From NCBI GenBank assembly GCA_026390115.1, contig JAPLGO010000001.1:192467-256466 (forward strand): DNA of 64,000 nucleotides, written 5' to 3'. The stretch comes from Campylobacterales bacterium (GTDB taxonomy: Bacteria; Campylobacterota; Campylobacteria; Campylobacterales; Sulfurimonadaceae). Numbering within the stretch: position 1 is the stretch's first letter; each line of letters starts with the position of its first letter. Positions 40,623 through 49,293 of the stretch are shown here, piece after piece. Under the pieces are notes generated by a model. The model saw only the letters and a list, made by a program, of their open reading frames with translations, made no database searches and was not told where the DNA came from. The translations under genes and the position numbers were made by a program.

Positions 40623-41534
40623 TTGCCATTTGTAATAAAGAAAATGTTTGCCCATAAAAAGCAAAAAGCCTTTTTGTATTTGATAAAAGAGTTAGACTAC
40701 ACACAAAAAGAGGCGCAAAGATTAATCGCTAAAGGTCGTCTCTTTATCGACGGTAAACCGATGACCAGAACTTCAGCTGAGATAGAGGGTGAGTTTGAAT
40801 TTATATACTTTAAACCGATTACAAAAGGTTTGATTCCACATGTTATACATGAGGAATTTGTTGTTTTTGATAAGCCGAGCGGAGTTCTCATTCATCCTCA
40901 AAATAGAAATACAGATTACTCGCTTATAGATGAGTTAAAGTTTCAGTTTGGAAGAGATGCAAATATAGCACACCGTATTGACCAAGAGACAAGCGGACTT
41001 GTTCTGTGTGCAAGAAATAAGGTGAGTGAGCGAGATATAAAAATGATGTTCCAAGAGCGAGATATGAAGAAAAAATATCTAGCGATGGTTCATGGGGAGT
41101 TTAAAGAAACGCTTTGTGTAGAAGCCCCGCTTTTAAGAGCTGAGGATGATAGTGCAATTGTGAGAATGGTTGTAAAAGTACATGAAAGTGGAAAAGCGTC
41201 TAAAACGGATTTTGTACCTTTGAAGTATTTTCCACATGTTGATATGACTTTGGTTGAGTGTTCTCCATACACCGGAAGACAGCATCAAATAAGAGTGCAT
41301 CTGTTCCACGTGAAACATCCAATAGTCGGTGACCCGATTTATGGACAGAGTGAAGAGAATATTGTTAAGTTCCTAGATAAAGAGTTAGATGCTAAAGAAA
41401 GAATTGATAATAGTGGTGCGAGTAGATTGCTTCTGCATGCAAATGAATTAGAGTTTGAACTGTATGAAAAAGTTTATAGTATAAAAAGTAAGATTGATTT
41501 TGAGAAAGTTTGTTTTGAGTGTATAAAACAATAA
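40623..41534 (+). CDS. RluA-family 23S/tRNA pseudouridine synthase
   Basis: A 303-residue enzyme with an N-terminal S4-like RNA-binding segment (KEAQRLIAKGRLFIDGKP, about 30-50) and the RluA catalytic domain, catalytic Asp in AHRIDQETSGL, plus GRQHQIRVHL. Translation starts at a TTG at 40623 with AAGGA at 40611. Which RNA site is modified is not clear. The gene also contains, at 41302-41317, an exact match to the ParB-binding parS consensus. Confidence 0.9.
   Translation: MPFVIKKMFAHKKQKAFLYLIKELDYTQKEAQRLIAKGRLFIDGKPMTRTSAEIEGEFEFIYFKPITKGLIPHVIHEEFVVFDKPSGVLIHPQNRNTDYSLIDELKFQFGRDANIAHRIDQETSGLVLCARNKVSERDIKMMFQERDMKKKYLAMVHGEFKETLCVEAPLLRAEDDSAIVRMVVKVHESGKASKTDFVPLKYFPHVDMTLVECSPYTGRQHQIRVHLFHVKHPIVGDPIYGQSEENIVKFLDKELDAKERIDNSGASRLLLHANELEFELYEKVYSIKSKIDFEKVCFECIKQ
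41302..41317. other. Putative parS (ParB-binding) site, exact consensus
   Basis: TGTTCCACGTGAAACA matches the classical chromosomal parS consensus TGTTNCACGTGAAACA at every position. It lies inside the pseudouridine synthase reading frame, encoding residues of an HLFHVKHP stretch, about 14 kb from the origin. parS sites are usually origin-proximal and often intragenic. Confidence 0.75.
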
Positions 41535-41927
41535 ATTTTAAGAATATTCAATCTTGAGGTGAATAACTATGTGTGATTTTTCACAGACATTTAAATTCAT
41601 AATAAATAATCGTGTTAAAAGCCTATGTATCCCATAAATAGGCACTTTGAAAGATATTTAGTCATTGTAACTTTCAGCCTATATTTATATAAATTAATTC
41701 TTAAAGAAGTGATAAATTATAAAATTCATCTTCTTTAAAGCTTAAGATATTCACAGGTTAGAGCAATGTGTGAATAATACACATTCTGAAGAAATTTGTA
41801 CAAAATTTATATGTTTATATTTTTTTTAAGAAGAGAAAAGAAGTTTTTGAAGATTATTTTTTTATAAGAAAACTAAGGTATCATTATGCCTATAAACGAC
41901 CTCCCTGGAGTGTTGGTCGTTTACTTT
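41535..41927. other. Non-coding island with stacked inverted repeats
   Basis: No convincing gene over 393 bases. It holds TGTGATTTTTCACA (41572-41585), a GCCTAT/ATAGGC hairpin near 41621-41642, a nine-base perfect repeat TTAAAGAAG/CTTCTTTAA (41701-41709, 41730-41738), a hairpin AATGTGT/ACACATT (41765-41785) containing the DnaA-box-like 9-mer TGTGAATAA (41769-41777), and an A/T-rich run. A 22-codon ORF at 41569-41637 with GAGG nine bases upstream is possible but weak. The region may be regulatory or encode a small RNA. Confidence 0.5.
41894..41922. terminator. Hairpin AAACGACC/GGTCGTTT
   Basis: An eight-base perfect stem (41894-41901 with 41915-41922) and 13-base loop. On the plus strand it is followed by ACTTTTTA, a partial U-run. 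It sits just past the 31-codon ORF on the minus strand and could end that transcript or one crossing the non-coding island rightward. Confidence 0.6.
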
Positions 41928-42023
41928 TTAATCTTCTTTTGTAGCAGCTTTAACAAAACCCACAACCCCGACCGCAAACACAAGTACTAAAAAAACTATT
42001 TGAAATATTTCTATAGAACCCAT
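41928..42023 (-). CDS. 31-residue single-helix membrane peptide
   Basis: The reading frame [20 protein letters not shown] continues to a short basic/acidic tail (KAATKED). It is one TM helix with an Asp/Lys tail, and its ATG overlaps the rlmN stop by one base (TAATG), suggesting translational coupling. A terminator-like hairpin follows. It is below the usual gene-calling threshold. No family recognised. Confidence 0.55.
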   Translation of the reverse strand: MGSIEIFQIVFLVLVFAVGVVGFVKAATKED

Positions 42024-43099
42024 TACAAATCCTTTTCTGTTTTTTCTTTTAATTGTCCGCATGCGGCACTAATATCTATACCCTTGGAATCACGTATAGT
42101 ACAGAGTAATCCATGATTTGTTAAATACTCTTGAAAAGCTACCATGTCGGCTCTCGATGGTCTCTCATAGGTTGTTCCAGGATATGGATTAAAGTAGATA
42201 AGATTTACTTTAGCCTTGATATCACTTAAAAGCTTTACAAGTTTTTTTGCAGAGGCTATATCGTCGTTTTTATTTTTAATAACCAAATACTCAAACATAA
42301 CTCTCTTACGAGTATCAATAGGAAATCTTTTTACAGCTTCTATTATTGAGGAGATATTATGAGCTTTATTCATTGGTATTAATTCGGTTCTTAGCTCGTC
42401 ATCTACGGCATGAAGCGAGATAGCTATATGAACACCTAAATCCATTTCTCCTAGCTTATCTATTTTACTGCTCAGTCCGCTTGTGGAGACTGTTTGTCTT
42501 TTTCCGGATATACATAAGCCGTCTTCATCCTGAAATATTTCTATAGCTTTGGCTAGATTATTAAGGTTATCGAGAGGTTCGCCCATTCCCATATAGACTA
42601 TGTTTATCTTTCTATTGTGTTTATGGTCGTTGTCTCGTTTGAGATTTACAACTTGGGCGACTATCTCTCCGGCAGTTAAATCTCTAGTAAATCCACCTTT
42701 TGCTGTTAAACAAAAAGAACATCCTATTTTGCACCCTACTTGGGTTGAAACGCATATTGTGTATTTTGCCTCTTGTATAACTTCTTCAGCTTCATCACGA
42801 AGCTCTTCTTTCATTTTAAGCCAAACTGCTTCTACTGTTTTTCCATCTTGAAGCTCAAAAAGATACTTTACAGTGCCATCTGAAGAAATCTCTTTTTTGA
42901 TTATCTTCATCGGATTGAGAGTATATTTTTGAGCTAGTTCTTCTTTGAGAGCTTTTGGAATATTTTTCATATCCTCAAAGTTTTCGGCGTATTGATGATA
43001 AAGCCAGCCATAAATCTGTTTAACTCTAAAGTTAGGTTTGATAAGTTCTAAAAGCTCTTTTTGAGTAAAGTCTAATAAAGAAGGTTTTAATTCACCCAT
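42023..43099 (-). CDS. rlmN: 23S rRNA/tRNA adenine-C2 methyltransferase RlmN
   Basis: A 358-residue radical SAM enzyme methylating A2503 of 23S rRNA and A37 of some tRNAs. The 4Fe-4S motif is [15 protein letters not shown] near 120-135 and the catalytic C-terminal Cys lies in ISAACGQL. It follows the phosphorylase-like gene by one base, in a leftward hisF-phosphorylase-rlmN-small-ORF operon. Confidence 0.95.
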   Translation of the reverse strand: MGELKPSLLDFTQKELLELIKPNFRVKQIYGWLYHQYAENFEDMKNIPKALKEELAQKYTLNPMKIIKKEISSDGTVKYLFELQDGKTVEAVWLKMKEELRDEAEEVIQEAKYTICVSTQVGCKIGCSFCLTAKGGFTRDLTAGEIVAQVVNLKRDNDHKHNRKINIVYMGMGEPLDNLNNLAKAIEIFQDEDGLCISGKRQTVSTSGLSSKIDKLGEMDLGVHIAISLHAVDDELRTELIPMNKAHNISSIIEAVKRFPIDTRKRVMFEYLVIKNKNDDIASAKKLVKLLSDIKAKVNLIYFNPYPGTTYERPSRADMVAFQEYLTNHGLLCTIRDSKGIDISAACGQLKEKTEKDL

Positions 43100-43100
43100 G

Positions 43101-43658
43101 TTATAAAGAATCCTTTGAATTTGAAGTTAACTCTTTTATTCTACTTTTTACATGTGAAGCTAAAAGCTCTTTTGCCTTTTCATGATTTTTTAAAAAGTCA
43201 TTATGAGCGTCTTTGTTAGTGTAGTTTGTTATGCAAAAAACTCCACCCGCAGGAATATTAAATTCCTGCGCAATTTTTAAAACCGAAAAAAACTCCATAT
43301 TCTCTATCTCTACCCCAAGTTTTAAAAACTTTTTTGTTAGCTCTTGAGATGTAGAAATGTAGTTGGATGAGTTGACGATAATCTCTTTTTTGTTAGTCAT
43401 GTTAGTAGAAATTACATTATCAAGAGGCGTGTAAGCATCATCATTCAAAAAAGCTAATTCTATGTTTGAAGCTGTTTTTGATTCAACTATGTCAAAAATA
43501 GTATGATTACCATAACTCCCTGCACTTCCGATAAAGAGTAAAAATTCAGGTTTATCAAAGAGGCAAAGTCTTGTTAAATTCATAGCAGCCTCTATCAGAC
43601 CAACTCCCATAGGAGTGGCGAAATCAAAAGTTTCATTATTTCCTGCGCAGATTATCAT
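43101..43658 (-). CDS. Nucleoside phosphorylase-family protein
   Basis: A 185-residue member of the purine-nucleoside phosphorylase/MTA nucleosidase fold: [12 protein letters not shown] near the start of the core, [21 protein letters not shown] as the conserved substrate-binding region and [15 protein letters not shown] at the end. Shorter than usual MTA/SAH nucleosidase. Its ATG overlaps the end of hisF by four bases. Substrate (purine nucleoside, MTA or futalosine-like) cannot be assigned. Confidence 0.75.
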   Translation of the reverse strand: MIICAGNNETFDFATPMGVGLIEAAMNLTRLCLFDKPEFLLFIGSAGSYGNHTIFDIVESKTASNIELAFLNDDAYTPLDNVISTNMTNKKEIIVNSSNYISTSQELTKKFLKLGVEIENMEFFSVLKIAQEFNIPAGGVFCITNYTNKDAHNDFLKNHEKAKELLASHVKSRIKELTSNSKDSL

Positions 43659-44413
43659 AGGCGAACTGGAATTCCATTATTGTGAAGGTAGTGTTTGAGG
43701 TCCATTATATCAATCTCTCTATAGTGAAAGATGCTAGCGGCCAGTGCCGCATCTGCTCCATGTTCAAATGCCTCTTTTATATGCTCCATAGTTCCAGCTC
43801 CACCACTTGCTATTACAGGGACATGCACTGCACGACTTATCTGCTCGGTAATATTTAATTCAAAGCCTGCTTTAGTTCCGTCTGCATCCATTGAGGTTAG
43901 AAGTATTTCACCGCTTCCACGACTTACTACCTCCTTTGCCCACTCTACTGCATCCAGTCCTGTATCTTCTCTCCCGCCATTTAAAAAGACATGGTACTTA
44001 TCACCAACTTTTTTTACATCAATCGCTGTAACGATGCACTGAGAGCCAAATCTCTTTGCACCCTCATCAATTAATTTCGGTCTTTTAATGGCTGCTGAAT
44101 TAACACTTACTTTGTCGCATCCAACATTTAAAAGTTTGTAGATGTCATCCAGTTTCCTAATTCCGCCACCAACCGTAAGCGGTATGAAAATCTCTCGTGC
44201 GACTTGAGCGACTATGTCAACTATAGTATCTCTGTTATCGCTAGAGGCTGTAATGTCTAAAAATGTGAGTTCATCCGCGCCCTCTTCATTGTAGCGACGA
44301 GCAACTTCAACAGGGTCTCCTGCATCTTTGAGCCCTACAAAATTTACACCTTTAACAACACGTCCATCTTTAACATCAAGACAGGGAATAATTCTTTTTG
44401 CAAAATAGTTCAT
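43655..44413 (-). CDS. hisF: Imidazole glycerol phosphate synthase subunit HisF
   Basis: A 252-residue TIM barrel carrying the catalytic Asp in [18 protein letters not shown] and the phosphate loops [11 protein letters not shown] and [11 protein letters not shown]. With HisH it makes imidazole glycerol phosphate and AICAR in histidine synthesis; hisH is not in the window. First gene of the leftward operon ending in rlmN and a small ORF. Confidence 0.96.
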   Translation of the reverse strand: MNYFAKRIIPCLDVKDGRVVKGVNFVGLKDAGDPVEVARRYNEEGADELTFLDITASSDNRDTIVDIVAQVAREIFIPLTVGGGIRKLDDIYKLLNVGCDKVSVNSAAIKRPKLIDEGAKRFGSQCIVTAIDVKKVGDKYHVFLNGGREDTGLDAVEWAKEVVSRGSGEILLTSMDADGTKAGFELNITEQISRAVHVPVIASGGAGTMEHIKEAFEHGADAALAASIFHYREIDIMDLKHYLHNNGIPVRL

Positions 44414-44495
44414 ATATGATTTTACCTTGATTATATTGTTTGAAATTATACACTTTGGTGCTTATATTAAGGTTATCGCATTAAGAGTTGTAGAA

Positions 44496-44511
44496 TGTTT
44501 CACATGAAACA
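44496..44511. other. Second putative parS site
   Basis: TGTTTCACATGAAACA, one base off the parS consensus TGTTNCACGTGAAACA, sits at the centre of a perfect 11-base inverted repeat (44492-44502 and 44505-44515). It lies in the intergenic region between divergent hisF and rsmA, 3.2 kb from the exact-consensus site. It may also act as an operator. Confidence 0.6.
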
Positions 44512-44586
44512 TTCTGCTGCATGTGAAATTGAATTCTAAAAGAAATCTGAAATTTTATTTAAGTGTTAACTATTTATAAGCAAAAT

Positions 44587-44592
44587 TATAAT
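44587..44592 (+). promoter_or_regulatory. TATAAT -10 element just before rsmA
   Basis: A perfect TATAAT with a weak TTAACT 15 bases upstream. Its predicted start point lies only about five bases before the chosen rsmA ATG, implying an almost leaderless message; it excludes the in-frame ATG at 44563 unless another promoter is used. Confidence 0.4.
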
Positions 44593-44604
44593 AAAATCGT
44601 TTTT

Positions 44605-45423
44605 ATGAAAATAAATAGCATTGTGGCTAAAAAAAAATTTGGACAGAATTTTTTAAAAGATGAAACTGTTTTAAGAAAAATCGTCGAAGCGATGCCCAAA
44701 ACAAACAATAAAATTGTAGAAATTGGGCCTGGCTTAGGTGATTTAACTAAGTTTTTAGTTGATGTCAAAAGTGTAGAAGCTTTTGAGGTAGATACCGATT
44801 TATGTAAATTGTTACAAAGTATATTTAAAGAAGAGATTGCCACCAAGCGGCTTCACATAAATTGTGGAGATGTTTTGAACGCTTGGCAGAGTAGCCTGAT
44901 TGATGAGCCTTATGATTTAGTGGCAAACTTGCCCTATTATATAGCGACAAACATCATTTTAAAAGCACTCGCAGATCCAATGTGTGAAAATATACTTGTA
45001 ATGGTACAACTTGAAGTAGCAGAAAAATTTTGCGCTACGCACGGGGAAAAAGTATTTGGTTCTTTGAGTGTCATAACTCAAAGTTTAGGGAATGCACACA
45101 TAGTTGTGAAAGTTCCGCCAACTGCTTTTGAACCACAGCCAAAAATTGATTCTGCTGTTTTTTTGATACAAAAAAACAGTAATAGAAATGATGAGAATTT
45201 TGAGAATATGTTAAGAGTTGCATTCAAGCAACCTCGAAAAACTCTTATGAAAAATCTATGTGTTGTGTATGAAAAAACTTTGCTTCAAGAGGCTTATGAA
45301 GAGCTTGAACTTACATTAACCGTCCGACCTCATGAGCTCTCTACCCACGACTATCACCAACTCTATAAATTAACAAATACAAGGAGTTTGGATGGCAGAA
45401 GAGAATCAGGATATACAAGCTAG
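44605..45423 (+). CDS. rsmA: 16S rRNA dimethyladenosine transferase
   Basis: A 272-residue KsgA/RsmA enzyme that dimethylates A1518 and A1519 of 16S rRNA. Motifs: KKKFGQNFLKDETVL, VEIGPGLGDLT and the catalytic NLPYYIAT. The start at 44605 gives the family-typical N-terminus and lies 13 bases after a TATAAT. Its end overlaps the start of rnj by 32 bases. Confidence 0.95.
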   Translation: MKINSIVAKKKFGQNFLKDETVLRKIVEAMPKTNNKIVEIGPGLGDLTKFLVDVKSVEAFEVDTDLCKLLQSIFKEEIATKRLHINCGDVLNAWQSSLIDEPYDLVANLPYYIATNIILKALADPMCENILVMVQLEVAEKFCATHGEKVFGSLSVITQSLGNAHIVVKVPPTAFEPQPKIDSAVFLIQKNSNRNDENFENMLRVAFKQPRKTLMKNLCVVYEKTLLQEAYEELELTLTVRPHELSTHDYHQLYKLTNTRSLDGRRESGYTS

Positions 45424-47362
45424 TAATCCTCAGGAAAACCGTAAACCAAATACAAACAATAGAAGACCAAATAACAATCGTAAACCAGTTGCAAGTGAAA
45501 AAGCAGAGGGCTCAAGTCCAACAGATGCCACTAAGCCAAATAATAATCCAAACAGAAATAAAAATAGAAGCAGTGGCGGCGGAAGCAGTAGTAAAAATCG
45601 TCGACAATTAGCCCCAATTGATGAAAATCTTAAACTTTTTGTAACTAAAAATCAAGAAGCACATAAACAAAGATTAAATCCTCACTATAAATTAGATCTG
45701 AACTCTAATTCAAAAATTCGCATTACTCCGCTTGGCGGTCTCGGTGAAATCGGTGGAAATATCACTGTTTTTGAAACAGAAAAAGAAGCAATTCTTGTAG
45801 ATGTCGGCATGAGTTTTCCAGATGAGGATATGCATGGCGTTGATATTTTGGTTCCTGATTTTACTTACCTTCGAGAGATAAAAGATAAAATTGTTGCCGT
45901 AATTATCACACATGCCCATGAAGATCATATTGGTGCTATGCCTTATCTTTATAAAGAGATGCAGTTTCCTATTTATGCAACACCGCTTCCTCTGGCAATG
46001 ATTGGCAGTAAATTTGATGAACACCACCTTAAAGAATTTAGAAAATATTTTAATCCAATCGAAAAGAGACAAATTTACAAAATTGGTAATGATTTTGAGA
46101 TAGAGTGGATGCACATGACACACTCTATTGTTGACTCTTCTGCTGTAGCAATTACAACAGCAGCTGGTACAGTAATTCATACGGGCGACTTTAAAATAGA
46201 CCACACTCCGGTTGATGGATATACTGCAGATTTACACAGACTCGCCTATTATGGAGATAAGGGTGTTTTATGTCTAATGAGTGACTCAACAAACTCATAT
46301 AATACTCTGCCTACTCCTTCAGAACTGAGTGTTGCGCCTGCACTTGACAGAGTTTTCTCGAAAGCTGAGGGTAGAATTCTTTTATCTACATTCAGCTCAA
46401 ACATTCATCGTGTGTATCAAGCTATCCAGTACGGTCTTAAATATGGACGAAAAGTTTGTATTATCGGTCGTTCAATGGAGAGAAATATAGAGATTGCTAT
46501 GCAGTATGACTATATCAAATTTCCTAAAAATATATTTGTAGATGCAGATGAACTTGCTCGTATGAATGATAAAGAGGTGCTTATCGTTACAACCGGTTCA
46601 CAAGGTGAGCCTAACTCGGCACTCTTTAGAATGTCTATAGGTGAACACAGACATGTAAAAATCAAGCCTACAGACTTGATTGTATTATCTTCTCGTGCTA
46701 TTCCAGGCAATGAAAGCTCTATTTCTGGAATGTTAAATCATCTTCAAAGAGCCAGTGCTAAAGTTGCAACAGATAAAGATATACATGTTTCCGGACATGC
46801 TAGTATTGAAGAGCAAAAACTTATGCTTCGCCTTGTAAATCCTAAATTCTTTTTGCCGATTCATGGTGAGTATAATCATGTAATGAGACATAAAGAAACC
46901 GGTATGATGTGTGGTGTTCCCGAGAGAAATATCCTTCTTATGACGGACGGCGAGCAGATAGAAGTTTCTCCAAAATATATGAGAAAAGTTAAAACAGTTA
47001 AAACAGGTAAAACATATATTGATAACCAAAATAATCATCAGATTGAAGATGACATAGTTCTTGACCGTCAAAAATTAGCAACGGATGGTATAGTTATGCT
47101 AGTTGCTCAGGTCGATGGACAACATGGTAAAATGGTTGCAAAACCAAAAGTTACAAGTTTCGGTTTAGTTGCAGATAAGCAAGATAAGAATTTTGCCAAA
47201 GAGATGGAAGAAATATTAGAAAATTTCTTAATGCATTTAAAAGAGGGAATGATTGAAAATCCTAGAGCGTTAGAGAATGATTTGCGTCAAATTGTGAGAA
47301 AACATATTTTTAGAAAAATGAAGAAATATCCTATGATTGTTCCTCATGTTTTAGTTCAATAA
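45392..47362 (+). CDS. rnj: Ribonuclease J
   Basis: A 656-residue metallo-beta-lactamase/beta-CASP nuclease with endo- and 5'-exoribonuclease activity, the main mRNA-decay enzyme of many Campylobacterota. The metal-binding motif HAHEDHIGA lies near residue 173; beta-CASP motifs include GTVIHTGDFKID and IHGEYNHVMRHK. A low-complexity Asn/Arg/Lys/Ser-rich extension covers about residues 5-75. AAGGAG precedes the ATG. The reading frame begins inside rsmA, so their translation is coupled. Confidence 0.95.
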   Translation: MAEENQDIQASNPQENRKPNTNNRRPNNNRKPVASEKAEGSSPTDATKPNNNPNRNKNRSSGGGSSSKNRRQLAPIDENLKLFVTKNQEAHKQRLNPHYKLDLNSNSKIRITPLGGLGEIGGNITVFETEKEAILVDVGMSFPDEDMHGVDILVPDFTYLREIKDKIVAVIITHAHEDHIGAMPYLYKEMQFPIYATPLPLAMIGSKFDEHHLKEFRKYFNPIEKRQIYKIGNDFEIEWMHMTHSIVDSSAVAITTAAGTVIHTGDFKIDHTPVDGYTADLHRLAYYGDKGVLCLMSDSTNSYNTLPTPSELSVAPALDRVFSKAEGRILLSTFSSNIHRVYQAIQYGLKYGRKVCIIGRSMERNIEIAMQYDYIKFPKNIFVDADELARMNDKEVLIVTTGSQGEPNSALFRMSIGEHRHVKIKPTDLIVLSSRAIPGNESSISGMLNHLQRASAKVATDKDIHVSGHASIEEQKLMLRLVNPKFFLPIHGEYNHVMRHKETGMMCGVPERNILLMTDGEQIEVSPKYMRKVKTVKTGKTYIDNQNNHQIEDDIVLDRQKLATDGIVMLVAQVDGQHGKMVAKPKVTSFGLVADKQDKNFAKEMEEILENFLMHLKEGMIENPRALENDLRQIVRKHIFRKMKKYPMIVPHVLVQ

Positions 47363-47378
47363 ATTCTAAGGTACTATT

Positions 47379-47963
47379 TTGAATAAACAACAAGATGCAG
47401 ATTTTGAAAGCGCTGTAAAAACTATGATGCTTCATGTGGGGGAAAACCCACAGAGAGAGGGTCTTTTAGACACTCCATCAAGAGTGAGAAAGGCGCATGA
47501 ATTTATCTATAGCGGATACAAAGAAAATCCTAAAGAGATTCTTGAAAAAGCGCTCTTTACAAGTTCGAATGATGAGATGGTTCTTATAAAAGATATAGAG
47601 TTTTACTCTACATGTGAGCATCATCTTCTTCCTATTATAGGGCGTGTTCATGTTGCTTATATTCCTGATGGAAAAGTTGTCGGGCTTTCAAAAATTCCTA
47701 GGGTTGTAAATGTTTTTGCGCGTCGTATGCAGATTCAAGAGCAACTTACAGAACAGATTGCAGATGCAATTATGGAGGCAATCCAGCCAAAAGGTGTCGC
47801 CGTTGTCATCGTCGCCCGCCACATGTGCATGGAGATGCGGGGCGTTGAAAAGATAAACTCAACAACAACATCTTCTGCTCTTCGCGGTCTTTTTAAAAAA
47901 GATCAAAAAACTAGAAGTGAATTCTTCTCTCTCATCAATTCACCCTCTGGCACTCGCTACTAA
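47379..47963 (+). CDS. folE: GTP cyclohydrolase I
   Basis: A 194-residue type IA enzyme converting GTP to dihydroneopterin triphosphate for folate (and deazapurine) synthesis. The zinc and catalytic residues lie in [20 protein letters not shown] and [11 protein letters not shown]. It starts at a TTG (47379) with AAGG seven bases upstream, 16 bases after rnj. Confidence 0.94.
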   Translation: MNKQQDADFESAVKTMMLHVGENPQREGLLDTPSRVRKAHEFIYSGYKENPKEILEKALFTSSNDEMVLIKDIEFYSTCEHHLLPIIGRVHVAYIPDGKVVGLSKIPRVVNVFARRMQIQEQLTEQIADAIMEAIQPKGVAVVIVARHMCMEMRGVEKINSTTTSSALRGLFKKDQKTRSEFFSLINSPSGTRY

Positions 47964-47976
47964 CGAATATTGTCTT

Positions 47977-49293
47977 ATGCCATTCAAATCACTTAAGAAT
48001 AAGATTTCATCAAAAAGCTACTCAGTGGCATTTGGTGAAGTAGTTAAAATCAATGCTACTATCATTACGGCTGTGGGTTTAAAAGTAAGTATCAGCGACA
48101 TGGTGAAAATCGTCTCTACCGATACAGGACAGGAGACTTTTGGAATGGTTACAGAGATAGATGGAGCTACATTTTTTATAACGCCCTTTAGTTTTGTAGA
48201 GGGATTTTGCTCTGGTGATAGAGTTTTTTTAGACCAAACAGGGATGAATATTCCCGTTGGAGATGCACTTCTCGGACGTGTAGTTGACCCTTTCATGCGA
48301 CCAATTGATGGCAAAGGTAACATTAGCTGTTCACAACTCTCACCGATTATAAAAGCACCGATTGCCGCGATGAAAAGGGGAATGATTAATGAAGTTTTTA
48401 GCGTCGGTGTAAAAAGCATTGATGGACTCTTGACATGTGGAAAAGGACAGAAGCTAGGTATTTTTGCAGGAAGCGGTGTTGGAAAATCTACGCTTATGGG
48501 TATGATTGTAAAAGGTGCTAACGCTCCTATAAAAGTTGTCGCACTCATCGGAGAGAGAGGAAGAGAAGTTCCTGAGTTTATAGAAAAAAACTTAGGAGGG
48601 AATCTCGAGAATACCGTGATTATAGTCGCGACCTCTGATGATTCACCTCTTATGAGAAAGTACGGTGCTTTTGCTGCCATGAGCGTCGCGGAGTATTTCA
48701 AAGATCAAGGGCTGGATGTTCTCTTTATTATGGATTCCGTTACAAGGTTTGCGATGGCGCAACGTGAGATAGGTCTTGCCCTTGGTGAACCTCCGACTTC
48801 AAAAGGCTATCCTCCATCATCACTAACCCTTCTTCCACAACTCATGGAGAGAGCGGGAAAAGAGGAGGGAAAAGGTTCAATTACGGCATTCTTTACGGTA
48901 CTGATTGAGGGCGATGACATGAGCGATCCAATCGCCGACCAATCCCGTTCTATTTTAGACGGGCATATAGTCCTCTCACGCGAACTTACAGACTTTGGTA
49001 TCTATCCACCTATCCATATACTCAACTCAGCTTCCAGGGTAATGAATGACATTATTACGAAGGAGCATTTAAAAGCTGTCTTAAAGTTCAGAAGATTATA
49101 TACGCTTTTAAAAGAGAATGAAGTTTTAATCCGAATCGGTGCGTACAGTAAAGGAACGGACAGAGAGCTTGATGAAGCCATAGATAAAAAAGAGGCGATG
49201 CAGGAGTTTTTAACGCAAGATGCACAGCTTCAGAGTGAGTTTAGCGATACTTTAAATAGCTTAATGGCTATTATGGGTGTTAAGAACCAATAA
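47977..49293 (+). CDS. fliI: Flagellum-specific ATPase FliI
   Basis: A 438-residue F1-type ATPase energising flagellar type III export. Walker A is GIFAGSGVGKSTLMG near 162-176, Walker B VLFIMDSVTRFA, and FliI/type III signature PPSSLTLLPQL follows. Start set at the ATG at 47977, 13 bases after folE, because an in-frame GTG at 47917 would run through the end of folE. No other flagellar export genes are adjacent. Confidence 0.93.
   Translation: MPFKSLKNKISSKSYSVAFGEVVKINATIITAVGLKVSISDMVKIVSTDTGQETFGMVTEIDGATFFITPFSFVEGFCSGDRVFLDQTGMNIPVGDALLGRVVDPFMRPIDGKGNISCSQLSPIIKAPIAAMKRGMINEVFSVGVKSIDGLLTCGKGQKLGIFAGSGVGKSTLMGMIVKGANAPIKVVALIGERGREVPEFIEKNLGGNLENTVIIVATSDDSPLMRKYGAFAAMSVAEYFKDQGLDVLFIMDSVTRFAMAQREIGLALGEPPTSKGYPPSSLTLLPQLMERAGKEEGKGSITAFFTVLIEGDDMSDPIADQSRSILDGHIVLSRELTDFGIYPPIHILNSASRVMNDIITKEHLKAVLKFRRLYTLLKENEVLIRIGAYSKGTDRELDEAIDKKEAMQEFLTQDAQLQSEFSDTLNSLMAIMGVKNQ

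Noticed and set aside
41569..41637. 22-codon ORF with GAGG upstream in the non-coding island
   Set aside because: Ribosome-binding spacing is long and composition gives no support; mentioned only within the island entry.
45710..46204. 164-codon leftward ORF inside rnj
   Set aside because: It is antisense to the conserved metallo-beta-lactamase core and has an implausible Cys/Phe/Asn-rich composition.
48018..48701. 227-codon leftward ORF inside fliI
   Set aside because: It is antisense to the Walker A region; length follows from codon bias of fliI.
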